Shown here in pieces: positions 1 through 5,748 of a stretch of DNA of 5,748 nucleotides. A program made the translations under genes and the position numbers. Below the pieces are notes generated by a model. It saw only the letters and a list, made by a program, of their open reading frames with translations. It was not told the DNA's origin and searched no databases. Within the stretch, counting starts at the first letter, position 1; every line of letters begins with the position of its first letter. This DNA comes from Verrucomicrobiota bacterium (lineage in GTDB: Bacteria > Verrucomicrobiota > Verrucomicrobiia > Opitutales > Seribacteraceae). The stretch spans positions 1 through 5,748 of the forward strand of contig JACNJI010000121.1 in assembly GCA_014382645.1 (NCBI GenBank). Direction: 5' to 3'.

Positions 1-1
1 G

Positions 2-385
2 CAGTTGGACACTTTAGGCACATCCGAAGCCAGGCGTCCAGACCGACTATTCCTCGCCAACGAAATAAAGGGTCTAGGATCGGAAAATCTAAATGTTGCC
101 TCACCCTATGCCCAACGTGCCTCTGCCATTGACCTGATGGGAGACTCCGCCAAGGACATCAAGCTTCACCATAAGTCATTGGCAATCATGCTGAACAAGC
201 TCGGACCCGGGTATCTCGAAGTGGCAAGCGCTTACCAGAATCGGGGGAAGGTCTACGCCAAGAAAGGCGACAAGCCGAAGGCAAAGGCTTTACTGCTCAA
301 GGCCAGGGCGATTTTCGTGAAAAAAATGGGGACCAAAAATCCTGACAGGAAGAGAACGCAAGCGTTGCTCAATAAGGTTAAATGA
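2..385 (+). CDS. TPR (kinesin light chain-type) repeat protein, 3' end only
   Basis: The frame is open from the left edge to a TGA at 383-385, so the gene probably starts outside the window; the TTG at base 5 is unlikely to be the true start. The protein shows two consecutive 42-residue units. The first begins LGSENLNVASPYAQR and the second LGPGYLEVASAYQNR; a partial third begins MGTKNPDRKR. The 42-residue period, the LG-x(4)-VA-x-x-Y opening, the G-D in the turn (LMGD, KKGD) and the closing A-I before the next unit match the kinesin-light-chain type of tetratricopeptide repeat. Such repeats form helical scaffolds for protein binding; the partner cannot be inferred. The part before the first clear unit is degenerate. 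The C-terminal tail is very basic. The 163 bases to the sulfatase make cotranscription uncertain. Confidence 0.75.
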   Translation, partial: QLDTLGTSEARRPDRLFLANEIKGLGSENLNVASPYAQRASAIDLMGDSAKDIKLHHKSLAIMLNKLGPGYLEVASAYQNRGKVYAKKGDKPKAKALLLKARAIFVKKMGTKNPDRKRTQALLNKVK

Positions 386-548
386 TGCGTTCCCTGAATA
401 CCCAAGAACCTATTCACCACCCTGTAATCGCATCCTTGTACAAACTATTAGCACCATGAAAGGTGGCCCCCTCCCTTCTTCTCATTTCGTATGCTTCGGG
501 AGCTATTCCGGCTTGCCCTTGAGGCGTTGAGGTTCCTTGCTTTCGAGG
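386..548. other. Non-coding gap between the TPR gene and the sulfatase
   Basis: No credible gene is present. I find no good sigma70-type -35/-10 pair (a TTGTAC at 436-441 has no matching -10) and no stem followed by a T tract. A frame-2 reading open from 491 runs into the sulfatase but looks like a shadow frame. An in-frame TGA at 528-530 limits the sulfatase start to TTG 537 or ATG 549. Confidence 0.5.
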
Positions 549-1757
549 ATGACCTCACGCGCATTAAGTTTCCTTGTATTCTCTGCCTCTTTCGCGGCGG
601 CGAGCTTTCTTCACGCCAAGTCCAAGCAACCCAGCTTCGTTCTTTTCTTGGTGGACGACCTCGGCTACATGGACATTGGAGCCTACAACCCGAAATGCTT
701 TTACGATACGCCGAACGTGGACGCCCTTGCCCAATCGGGAATGAAGTTTACGGACGGCTATGCCGCCAATCCGGTATGTTCCCCTACCCGATTCGGCATA
801 CAGACCGGGCGCTATCCTTCCCGCAAAGACGCCACCAACTTCTTCAGCGGCAGGCGCGGCGGACTATTCAACTCCGCTCCCCTGCACGACCGGATGGACT
901 TGGAAGAGGTCACGATAGCGGAAGCCCTGAAGAAGAAAGGATACGCAACTTTCTTCGCGGGCAAGTGGCATCTGGGCCCGACCGAAGAGTTCTGGCCCAC
1001 GAAGCAGGGATACGACATCAATATCGGCGGATGGAAACATGGCGGGCCATGGTTCGGGAAAAAATACTTCTCGCCATACGGAAATCCGCGCATCAAGGAC
1101 GGCCCCCTCGGCGAACACCTGCCGGACCGCCTCGCCTCCGATACCTGCCGGTTCATCGAAACGAACAAAGACAAGCCGTTCTTCGCCATGCTCTCCTTCT
1201 ACTCCGTGCACACTCCGCTGATCGGACGACCCGACCTAGTTGAAAAGTACAAGAAGCGGGCCGCCAAGGTGACCGGCGCTGAATTCGGCAATGAGGAAAT
1301 GGTCTGGCCCAAGAACAAGGGATCCCGCAAAGTCCGCATCCTGCAAAAACACGCAGTGTACGGAGCCATGGTCGAAGCCATGGACCTTGCCGTGGGAAAG
1401 GTTCTCGCCAAGCTGGAGGCACTAGGGCTAAACGAGGAAGTCGTTATCGCCTTCACCTCCGACAACGGCGGGCTCTCTACCTCCGAGGGTTCCCCCACCT
1501 CCAACCTGCCCCTTCGCGGAGGCAAGGGATGGCTATACGAAGGCGGTATTCGGGAAGCGTTCCTCGTTCGCTGGCCGGGAATCACCAAACCGGGTTCGAG
1601 CAGTGCCCACCCCGTGATGAGCACTGATTTCTTCCCCACCTTCGTGAAAGCCGCCGGCGGCGAACCCAAAGGCACCGGTCCCATCGATGGCGTGGATCTC
1701 ATGCCCCTGCTGAAAGGCGAAGACAATTTGGAACGCGAAGATCTCTACAGGCACTAA
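549..1757 (+). CDS. Secreted Cys-type sulfatase, catalytic part, ended early by an in-frame stop
   Basis: Family: alkaline-phosphatase-fold sulfatase (arylsulfatase A type), hydrolysing sulfate esters, probably on polysaccharides, outside the cytoplasm. From ATG 549 the protein starts with an export signal (MTSR, hydrophobic residues 6-21, likely cleavage after LHA at 23). Catalytic elements are all visible: metal-binding DD at 36-37; C-S-P-T-R at 77-81, whose Cys77 would be matured to formylglycine; GKWHLG at 138-143 with Lys139 and His141; His221 in SVHTPL; SDNGG at 304-308; Lys326 in LRGGKG. No maturase gene (anaerobic SME or FGE type) lies in the window. A TTG at 537 in the same frame would add four residues; ATG 549 gives the cleaner signal peptide, though neither has a well-spaced Shine-Dalgarno site. 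The frame stops at TAA 1755-1757 within the region where relatives read LYWHYPHY-like, and homology continues in the same frame afterwards, so this is a split gene. Natural substrate unknown. Confidence 0.9.
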   Translation: MTSRALSFLVFSASFAAASFLHAKSKQPSFVLFLVDDLGYMDIGAYNPKCFYDTPNVDALAQSGMKFTDGYAANPVCSPTRFGIQTGRYPSRKDATNFFSGRRGGLFNSAPLHDRMDLEEVTIAEALKKKGYATFFAGKWHLGPTEEFWPTKQGYDINIGGWKHGGPWFGKKYFSPYGNPRIKDGPLGEHLPDRLASDTCRFIETNKDKPFFAMLSFYSVHTPLIGRPDLVEKYKKRAAKVTGAEFGNEEMVWPKNKGSRKVRILQKHAVYGAMVEAMDLAVGKVLAKLEALGLNEEVVIAFTSDNGGLSTSEGSPTSNLPLRGGKGWLYEGGIREAFLVRWPGITKPGSSSAHPVMSTDFFPTFVKAAGGEPKGTGPIDGVDLMPLLKGEDNLEREDLYRH

Positions 1758-1802
1758 CAACACCACAGAAACCAAGGAGGTCTTCCCGGCGGCGCGATAC
1801 GA

Positions 1803-2021
1803 ATGGGAGACTGGAAATTGATCGAGAGTTTCGAGGACGGAACGACGCACCTCTACGAGATCACCAAGGACATAGGCGAAAGAAACGACGTCGCCGACAA
1901 GCATCCCGATCGCGTGAATGCCATGCGCGAAAAGCTTCACGCATGGTACACGGAGGTGGATGCAAAGTTTCTCCAAGTAAAGAAGTCCGACGGCCCACAG
2001 CCTTGGCGACCGGCCAAATAA
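1803..2021 (+). pseudogene. C-terminal part of the same sulfatase, downstream of the in-frame stop
   Basis: Same frame as the catalytic part. Sulfatase-like sequence resumes directly after the TAA (from 1758: QHHRNQGGLPGGAIR, then MGDWKLIE from 1803), and continues with THLYEITKDIGERNDVA and a helix KHPDRVNAMREKLHAWY. This is the usual sulfatase C-terminal subdomain: the G-x-x-K-L strand, the LY-x(3)-D-x-x-E-x-x-x-(L/V)A segment and a terminal helix. Joined across the stop, the whole would be about 490 residues, a normal length for the family. It has no catalytic residues and no signal peptide, so it is not expected to work alone. An AAGGAGG at 1774-1780 resembles a ribosome binding site but lies 22 bases from ATG 1803, too far, and it encodes the conserved QGG. 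The coordinates start at the first ATG; the homologous frame starts at 1758. Confidence 0.75.
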
Positions 2022-2035
2022 CGAATCAATGTACC

Positions 2036-2039
2036 AGGA
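2036..2039 (+). promoter_or_regulatory. Putative ribosome binding site for the propeller protein
   Basis: AGGA lies four bases before ATG 2044. The in-frame ATG at 2029 has no such site, which favours 2044 (MKISAFF) as the start. The spacing is slightly short. Confidence 0.45.
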
Positions 2040-2043
2040 TAAG

Positions 2044-3600
2044 ATGAAGATATCTGCATTTTTTCTCTTTACCGTTTTCAGCGGAGCTTTCGTTTATGCC
2101 GATGCTTCTTGGCCCCAGTGGAGAGGACCCAACCGTGACGGTTCGTCACAGGCCTCGACAAAGCTTGCCAACGCGTGGCCGGAAACAGGCCCGAAATTAC
2201 TTTGGGAAAGCGAACCTGTTCCAAGTGGGGACGATGGAGGATTCGGAAGCGTGGTGGCAACGGAAGACAAAGCCTATGTTTCGCTGGTATGGCATAGAAA
2301 CGTGCCAACTCCGACGCGTGTCGTGGACAATCTAGCGCTTCGAAAGATTGGAGCGAGACGTACGAACTTGCCGAAGGAGGTTATTGATAAAATGGAACAA
2401 GCCCGCATCAAGCTGAGCCCCCGACTGCGCGGAAGCAAGCTCGACGAGTGGAGTCAAGAGTGGGTAAACGAACACCTCGAGACAAAGCAAAAGTTGTTGT
2501 ACGGCGATTACGTGATTTCCCGGTTCAAGAAGGGGCCATTGGCCTTCCCCATTGATGCCTCAAACAAGCTTTACGAGATCAAGGACAAGGTCTTTCCCGA
2601 TGAAAAATCCTTCGTCGGATGGCTGAATGAACAAAATTTCGAGGAAACCGTAAGGAAGCGCGTCATTGAATCCGTCCCGCCCACCAAGAAGGTGGCGGAC
2701 GACATAATTGTCGCCATGGACCTCAAGACGGGAACCACCTTGTGGAAAAGCTCCCTAGAGGGAACGCCTTCGGGGCGAACCTCGTCGGCGACACCATGCG
2801 TGGCGAATGGGCGTGTCTATGCCCTAGGCAGTTCGAGGATTTTCTGTGTAGACGCAAAAACGGGTGAATCGATCTGGGACGTAAAAGTGAATGCCTCGGG
2901 CGGAGCCTCCTCGGTACTAGTTGAAGGCGGAAAAGTAGTGGTGCTGGCGAACCATTTGATTGCCCATGATGCGAACACGGGAGACAAGCTCTGGGAAAAC
3001 AATGACGTTTCGGGTAAGAGCGCATCACCTGTCATTTGGCATCCCGGAGAGAAGCCAATGGTCGTTTGCAACTCGAAGAACACGGCAATAGGTGTTGATC
3101 TTGATACGGGCAAGACGCTTTGGGAAAAGCAAGCGGGCGGAAGCTCGACCCCGGTTGCCTCGGGGAAATTTCTCGTGGCGCACGGAAAGGATGAAAAGGC
3201 GGGAATCGTCTGCTATCGTTGGACGGACAAAGGAATCGAGGAACTCTGGAAATATCCAAAACTTACAAGACGTTCGGATTCCAGCCCCATCGTTGAAGGG
3301 AATCACGTTTTCCTGTTCGGAGCCGAGATGCGACTGTGCCTAGACCTAAAGACGGGTAAGGTCCTCCACAAGGAAGCCGGCAAACACGACATATCGTCCC
3401 CTATCTTTGCGGACGGTAAAATTTTCGCCTATGAGATAAAAGGTTCCTTTCTCGACATGGTGAAGGCAGATCCGAACGATTTCACCGAACTGGGAAAGAC
3501 CAAGGTGCAAGCCCTCCGGTGCTCTTCTCCGGCAATCGTTGGAAACAAGCTGCTCGTTCGGATGGTCGACAGGATTGCCTGCTACGATCTCGGCAAATAG
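2044..3600 (+). CDS. Secreted PQQ-like beta-propeller repeat protein
   Basis: The 518-residue product from ATG 2044 begins with a signal peptide (MKISAFFLFTVF, likely cleavage after VYA at 19), followed at 23-33 by WPQWRGPNRDG, a motif typical of PVC-group PQQ-like propeller proteins. Blade motifs of the D-x-x-T-G-x-x-L-W type occur at about 226-235 (DLKTGTTLWK), 270-279 (DAKTGESIWD), 309-318 (DANTGDKLWE), 352-361 (DLDTGKTLWE) and 434-443 (DLKTGKVLHK), with a degenerate one near 392-403. Such proteins are exported and often lie beside sulfatases; most have no proven enzymatic activity, and I see no clear case for PQQ binding here. Residues about 88-219 form a charged, probably helical insertion between the first strand and the first clear blade motif. 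The gene starts 22 bases after the sulfatase frame ends, so an operon is likely. An ATG at 2029 would add five residues. Confidence 0.88.
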   Translation: MKISAFFLFTVFSGAFVYADASWPQWRGPNRDGSSQASTKLANAWPETGPKLLWESEPVPSGDDGGFGSVVATEDKAYVSLVWHRNVPTPTRVVDNLALRKIGARRTNLPKEVIDKMEQARIKLSPRLRGSKLDEWSQEWVNEHLETKQKLLYGDYVISRFKKGPLAFPIDASNKLYEIKDKVFPDEKSFVGWLNEQNFEETVRKRVIESVPPTKKVADDIIVAMDLKTGTTLWKSSLEGTPSGRTSSATPCVANGRVYALGSSRIFCVDAKTGESIWDVKVNASGGASSVLVEGGKVVVLANHLIAHDANTGDKLWENNDVSGKSASPVIWHPGEKPMVVCNSKNTAIGVDLDTGKTLWEKQAGGSSTPVASGKFLVAHGKDEKAGIVCYRWTDKGIEELWKYPKLTRRSDSSPIVEGNHVFLFGAEMRLCLDLKTGKVLHKEAGKHDISSPIFADGKIFAYEIKGSFLDMVKADPNDFTELGKTKVQALRCSSPAIVGNKLLVRMVDRIACYDLGK

Positions 3601-3621
3601 GTCTTCGGTTTTCAACAATGT

Positions 3622-3641
3622 CCGCAAAATTTCGATTGCGG
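3622..3641. repeat. Small inverted repeat after the propeller gene
   Basis: CCGCAA (3622-3627) and TTGCGG (3636-3641) can form a 6-bp stem with an 8-base loop. No T tract follows, so it is a poor intrinsic terminator. An alternative, overlapping pairing is TTTCG (3630-3634) with CGAAA (3642-3646). The remainder of 3601-3711 shows no gene. Confidence 0.3.
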
Positions 3642-3696
3642 CGAAAATCATAAGGCGAAAGGATTTCCTAAACATTTACATCAAAGTAACCCTTAA

Positions 3697-3703
3697 AAGG
3701 AAA
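3697..3703 (+). promoter_or_regulatory. Putative ribosome binding site of the small secreted protein
   Basis: AAGGAAA ends eight bases before ATG 3712. The spacing is normal and supports the 92-residue reading. Confidence 0.55.
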
Positions 3704-3711
3704 TAATCACC

Positions 3712-3990
3712 ATGAAGCATCTACAATATACCTGCCTTGGCTTGCTAATGGGCTTGGGCGTCTGCCTGGCCACGGGATTCACCGACGAGGGTCGCGAAGG
3801 AAGATACCAAATCGAATCCGGAAAGATTCTGGTCTACTCTCCTGAAAGCGGTCGCGACATAAACAAGGAATACCTCATCAAAATCGACACCAAGACGGGC
3901 AAAGTCTACAAGCACATCGAGGTAAAGGATGACCAAGGATCCTCCGATCGCTGGGTAGACATCACAGGCTCTACGGTTAAGAAAAAATAA
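3712..3990 (+). CDS. Small secreted protein of unknown function
   Basis: The 92-residue product has an export signal (MKHLQY, hydrophobic 8-20, likely cleavage around 20-22). A Cys at 18 follows LGV, which does not fit a lipobox because Val is at -1, so a lipoprotein is unlikely. The mature part of about 70 residues reads as a few beta strands: GRYQIESG (30-37), YLIKIDTKTGKVYKHIEV (54-71) and SDRWVDI (79-84). The IDT-x-TGK pattern followed by an aromatic residue and a late W-V-x-I recalls small exported proteins I associate with PVC bacteria; it also resembles a single PQQ-propeller blade motif. No function can be assigned. A good ribosome binding site and the signal peptide support it as a real gene. 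It follows the propeller gene by 111 bases on the same strand and faces the helicase end-on, with 10 bases between the two stop codons. Confidence 0.75.
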   Translation: MKHLQYTCLGLLMGLGVCLATGFTDEGREGRYQIESGKILVYSPESGRDINKEYLIKIDTKTGKVYKHIEVKDDQGSSDRWVDITGSTVKKK

Positions 3991-4007
3991 GGAAATTGCC
4001 TTAAACC
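3975..4007. terminator. Possible terminator between the convergent genes
   Basis: TAAGG (3988-3992) and CCTTA (3999-4003) form a short inverted repeat whose ends are the two convergent stop codons. Read on the minus strand, it is followed by a T-rich run (3982-3987), as in a weak intrinsic terminator for the helicase. A competing longer pairing is GGTTAAG (3975-3981) with CTTAAACC (4000-4007), with one bulge. The stems are short and AT-rich, so this is tentative. Confidence 0.3.
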
Positions 4008-5638
4008 CTGTTTGACCGAGGCTCGTATCGCCGATTTTGGCGAACGGCTAGAGCGGGCAATTCGGGCAATGAGTTTTGTGCCCCCCCCCCAGCCGACAGC
4101 TCGGAAGCGGCTTTTCGGAGGTTCTCCCATCTTGGCCAATCCAAGGATGGTGAAGTCGCCGTCAAGGCAAGCAGGCTGTACCACTCGATTCGGGCACGCT
4201 CAATGTCGCCGAGGCGCAATTCCTCATCGAGAACTGCCTTGCCGTGCGAACCGGATTCGGCTCGTTCGCGAATGACGTCGGCGGCACCCTCGCCATACTC
4301 AAGTGGTACCCCAGCCCGAAGAAAACCTGGGCAGTCAACCGAGCCATAAGCTTGACGACAAACGTAAGCGAGCCGGCAATCCGTGGAGGAATAGGCTCGG
4401 AAACGATGCCCAGCTCGAAGGTTTGCGAGATCACGAACCAAGTCCTCGACAGGATAGGTGTCATCTTCCAAAGCGGCTGCAATGGCGAGCCCCTCGCCTC
4501 GGGAAAAGAAGCTAAACACAATTCCTCGACGAGTCGGTCGACCACTCTCGTCGATAAGGCCTAATCGATACCACGCTTCGGCCGGTGAAGCATTGGTCAG
4601 TCGATCGATACTTTCGTTGGGAGTTTTGTCGAAGGGCGAAACATACTCCCGCTTGGTCTTTCGCAACAGAGGATTAAGAAGCACTTTCCCCTTGGCGTCA
4701 CGCCAACCAAGCACAGTGGCGTCCTCATAGCGAAGTCGCGCATGCAAGACTCCCCCACGCTCGACGAACTCGTCGAAGCGACCTCCGGAGGAAAGCTCCG
4801 GGAACAGAGGGGAAAAGACCTTCTCGAGTTCTCGCCGCCTCCACGCTTTTTTAGCAAACTTGCGACGTTTGGAAGGTGGCTCGGTGTTCATTATTTCGTG
4901 CAAACGCCGTCGAAAGGACTTTATCAAAAGAACCTGTTTCCCTCCCGATTCCTCATCCATTATGGCTATGGGAATCTCGCGTCCGTAGACCTTGTCGTCC
5001 TTGCTCCCAAAACGACAAGGATTCCCCACCTTCACCTTTGCCAACGTCAGGTGCAGAGAAAGTGCGGGCACCCATTCATCGTTTGCCAAAACTAGAGCTT
5101 CTCCCAATGAGGCCTTGGACTGCCCTCTCCTGCGCTCCCATTGACCTGCCGAGTTCTGCATCTCGACGATTTGGTCCCTTTCCGGATCTCGATCATCGGC
5201 ACGATTCAGCCCTAAACGGGGAATGTTACGGGAAGTAACTTTTGCCAAGGAATCTCGTAACCCGAGCCGCACTTGCTCCTCCGAAAACAAACGATCACCC
5301 AGCTTGCGGGCAGCCTCGATGGGAGAATCTCCACGAGAGCACGCAAGATGCATGAAGGTGAGCATGGCGGACCAATCTATGGTTTTGGAACGCTTCACCT
5401 TGAGAGGGCGAGCCTCGCTCATTCGAGATTGTTTTGGGGTAACGACGACATAACCTCTTTCGTCCAATCCGCGTCTCCCCGCTCGACCGAACATCTGCAG
5501 TAATTCGTCGGGGCGGAGCATAATCCGTTTATCGTCGATACGATATTCCCGGTTCGTGACGAGTACTGTACGCATGGAGAAATTGATCCCTGCGGCAAGT
5601 CCGGTGGTCGCAACCACGGCCCGAAGCTGGCCCTCCAT
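4001..5638 (-). CDS. Ski2-like DEAD/DEAH-box helicase, C-terminal part
   Basis: The first 62 residues hold the end of the second RecA-like domain of a superfamily 2 helicase: motif V (VVATTGLAAGINF, residues 8-20) and motif VI (QMFGRAGRRGLDERG, 48-62). The QM-x-GRAGR-x-G-x-D-x-x-G form is that of the Ski2/Mtr4/Hel308 type, ATP-dependent unwinding enzymes acting on RNA or DNA. After this come a helical, winged-helix-like part (about 87-135), a very basic stretch (254-272) and a second helical domain (about 343-415) with PTRRGIVFSFFSRGEGLAIAAALED. The ATP-binding motifs I and II are absent and would lie beyond the right edge. ATG 5638 is only the first start after an in-frame TAA at 5690-5692; homology extends upstream of it, so this start is not real. 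The last 26 residues follow a run of ten G at 4081-4090 and depend on its length. Cellular role is unknown; RNA processing is a guess from the family. Confidence 0.82.
   Translation of the reverse strand: MEGQLRAVVATTGLAAGINFSMRTVLVTNREYRIDDKRIMLRPDELLQMFGRAGRRGLDERGYVVVTPKQSRMSEARPLKVKRSKTIDWSAMLTFMHLACSRGDSPIEAARKLGDRLFSEEQVRLGLRDSLAKVTSRNIPRLGLNRADDRDPERDQIVEMQNSAGQWERRRGQSKASLGEALVLANDEWVPALSLHLTLAKVKVGNPCRFGSKDDKVYGREIPIAIMDEESGGKQVLLIKSFRRRLHEIMNTEPPSKRRKFAKKAWRRRELEKVFSPLFPELSSGGRFDEFVERGGVLHARLRYEDATVLGWRDAKGKVLLNPLLRKTKREYVSPFDKTPNESIDRLTNASPAEAWYRLGLIDESGRPTRRGIVFSFFSRGEGLAIAAALEDDTYPVEDLVRDLANLRAGHRFRAYSSTDCRLAYVCRQAYGSVDCPGFLRAGVPLEYGEGAADVIRERAESGSHGKAVLDEELRLGDIERARIEWYSLLALTATSPSLDWPRWENLRKAASELSAGGGAQNSLPELPALAVRQNRRYEPRSNRV
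4081..4090 (-). repeat. Ten-base homopolymer (G on the coding strand) in the helicase 3' end
   Basis: Ten consecutive C on the plus strand encode Gly-Gly-Gly plus the first base of the next Ala codon. It is the longest homopolymer in the window. With nine G the protein would end GGGHKTHCPNCPL; with eleven it would read on through TKLIARIARSS past the present stop. Confidence 0.9.
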
Positions 5639-5748
5639 GGCTAGCGTGTGGACTACTCCGGCCCTCCGTTGGTAATCTATTCGGTCGAGTTAGTGAGGAA
5701 TGCGGCGCTTGATCAGACTTGCTTTTAGGTGATGATCTGTAGTCTTTG
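5639..5748 (-). pseudogene. Upstream fragment of the helicase frame with an in-frame stop
   Basis: Reading the minus strand in the helicase frame before ATG 5638 gives LDRIDYQRRAGVVHTLA, which fits the segment just before motif V in Ski2-like helicases. The next codon upstream is TAA (minus strand, 5690-5692). Before it the frame continues as LIKRRIPH to the right edge without another stop. Relatives usually have an HH-(S/A)-G element here, so the stop and its neighbours look like a corrupted HHSG. The rest of the gene is outside the window. Confidence 0.6.

Noticed and set aside
436..464. Promoter upstream of the sulfatase (TTGTAC as -35)
   Set aside because: No acceptable -10 element lies 16-18 bases downstream.
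491..1243. 250-residue reading frame overlapping the sulfatase in another frame
   Set aside because: Arg/Pro-rich product without a recognisable domain; the overlapping sulfatase frame has all catalytic motifs, so this is a shadow.
1199..1726. 175-residue minus-strand frame inside the sulfatase
   Set aside because: Antisense shadow rich in Ser/Pro, with no domain or start signal.
1774..1780. AAGGAGG as a ribosome binding site for separate translation of the sulfatase C-terminus
   Set aside because: The distance of 22 bases to ATG 1803 is too long, no nearer start codon exists in frame, and the bases encode the conserved QGG.
1533..1976. 147-residue minus-strand frame spanning the sulfatase stop
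   Set aside because: It is the reverse of coding sequence on both sides of the stop; no independent support.
3754..3768. Lipoprotein signal in the small secreted protein
   Set aside because: The Cys at residue 18 is preceded by LGV; Val at -1 does not fit a lipobox, so ordinary signal peptidase cleavage is more likely.
4162..5095. Several plus- and minus-strand frames of 70-127 residues within the helicase
   Set aside because: All lie inside the helicase frame, which has consistent protein-like composition and a family-like C-terminal domain; none shows a domain of its own.
1..5748. Mobile element, CRISPR array, tRNA or defence system
   Set aside because: No direct-repeat arrays, transposase motifs, terminal inverted repeats or tRNA-like segments were seen. 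The helicase is of a housekeeping-like Ski2 form with no defence partners beside it.

Overview
The window looks like a piece of a chromosome from a bacterium of the Planctomycetota-Verrucomicrobiota (PVC) group, possibly from a metagenome assembly. This is inferred from gene content: a secreted Cys-type sulfatase sits next to a secreted PQQ-like beta-propeller protein that begins with the WPQWRGPNRDG motif common in those phyla. There is also a kinesin-light-chain-type TPR protein and a Ski2-like helicase of a form I associate with that group. I see no tRNA, rRNA, CRISPR array, insertion sequence or phage gene.

Layout. Bases 2-385 (+) are the 3' end of a TPR protein cut by the left edge. Bases 386-548 are non-coding with no convincing promoter or terminator. 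Bases 549-2021 (+) hold one sulfatase reading frame broken by a single in-frame TAA at 1755-1757, giving a 402-residue catalytic part and a C-terminal part (1758-2021, first ATG at 1803). About 22 bases later comes a secreted PQQ-like propeller protein (2044-3600, +). After a 111-base gap with a small inverted repeat there is a 92-residue secreted protein (3712-3990, +). On the minus strand, converging to within 10 bases of it, is the C-terminal two thirds or so of a Ski2-like helicase (4001-5638). Helicase homology continues upstream of its first ATG to another in-frame TAA (5690-5692) and on to the right edge.

How the genes relate. The sulfatase and the propeller protein are close enough to be cotranscribed. 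Both carry export signals, which fits extracytoplasmic breakdown of sulfated glycans, although neither substrate nor partner can be read from the sequence. The small secreted protein may belong to the same envelope-facing group. The helicase is a separate convergent unit for RNA or DNA metabolism.

The most notable features are not a new system but three irregularities: two genes interrupted by in-frame TAA codons next to conserved motifs, and a run of ten G (coding strand) near the helicase 3' end whose length decides the C-terminus. These may be real pseudogenization or contingency, or errors in the assembled sequence. I see no clear sign of a previously undescribed system.
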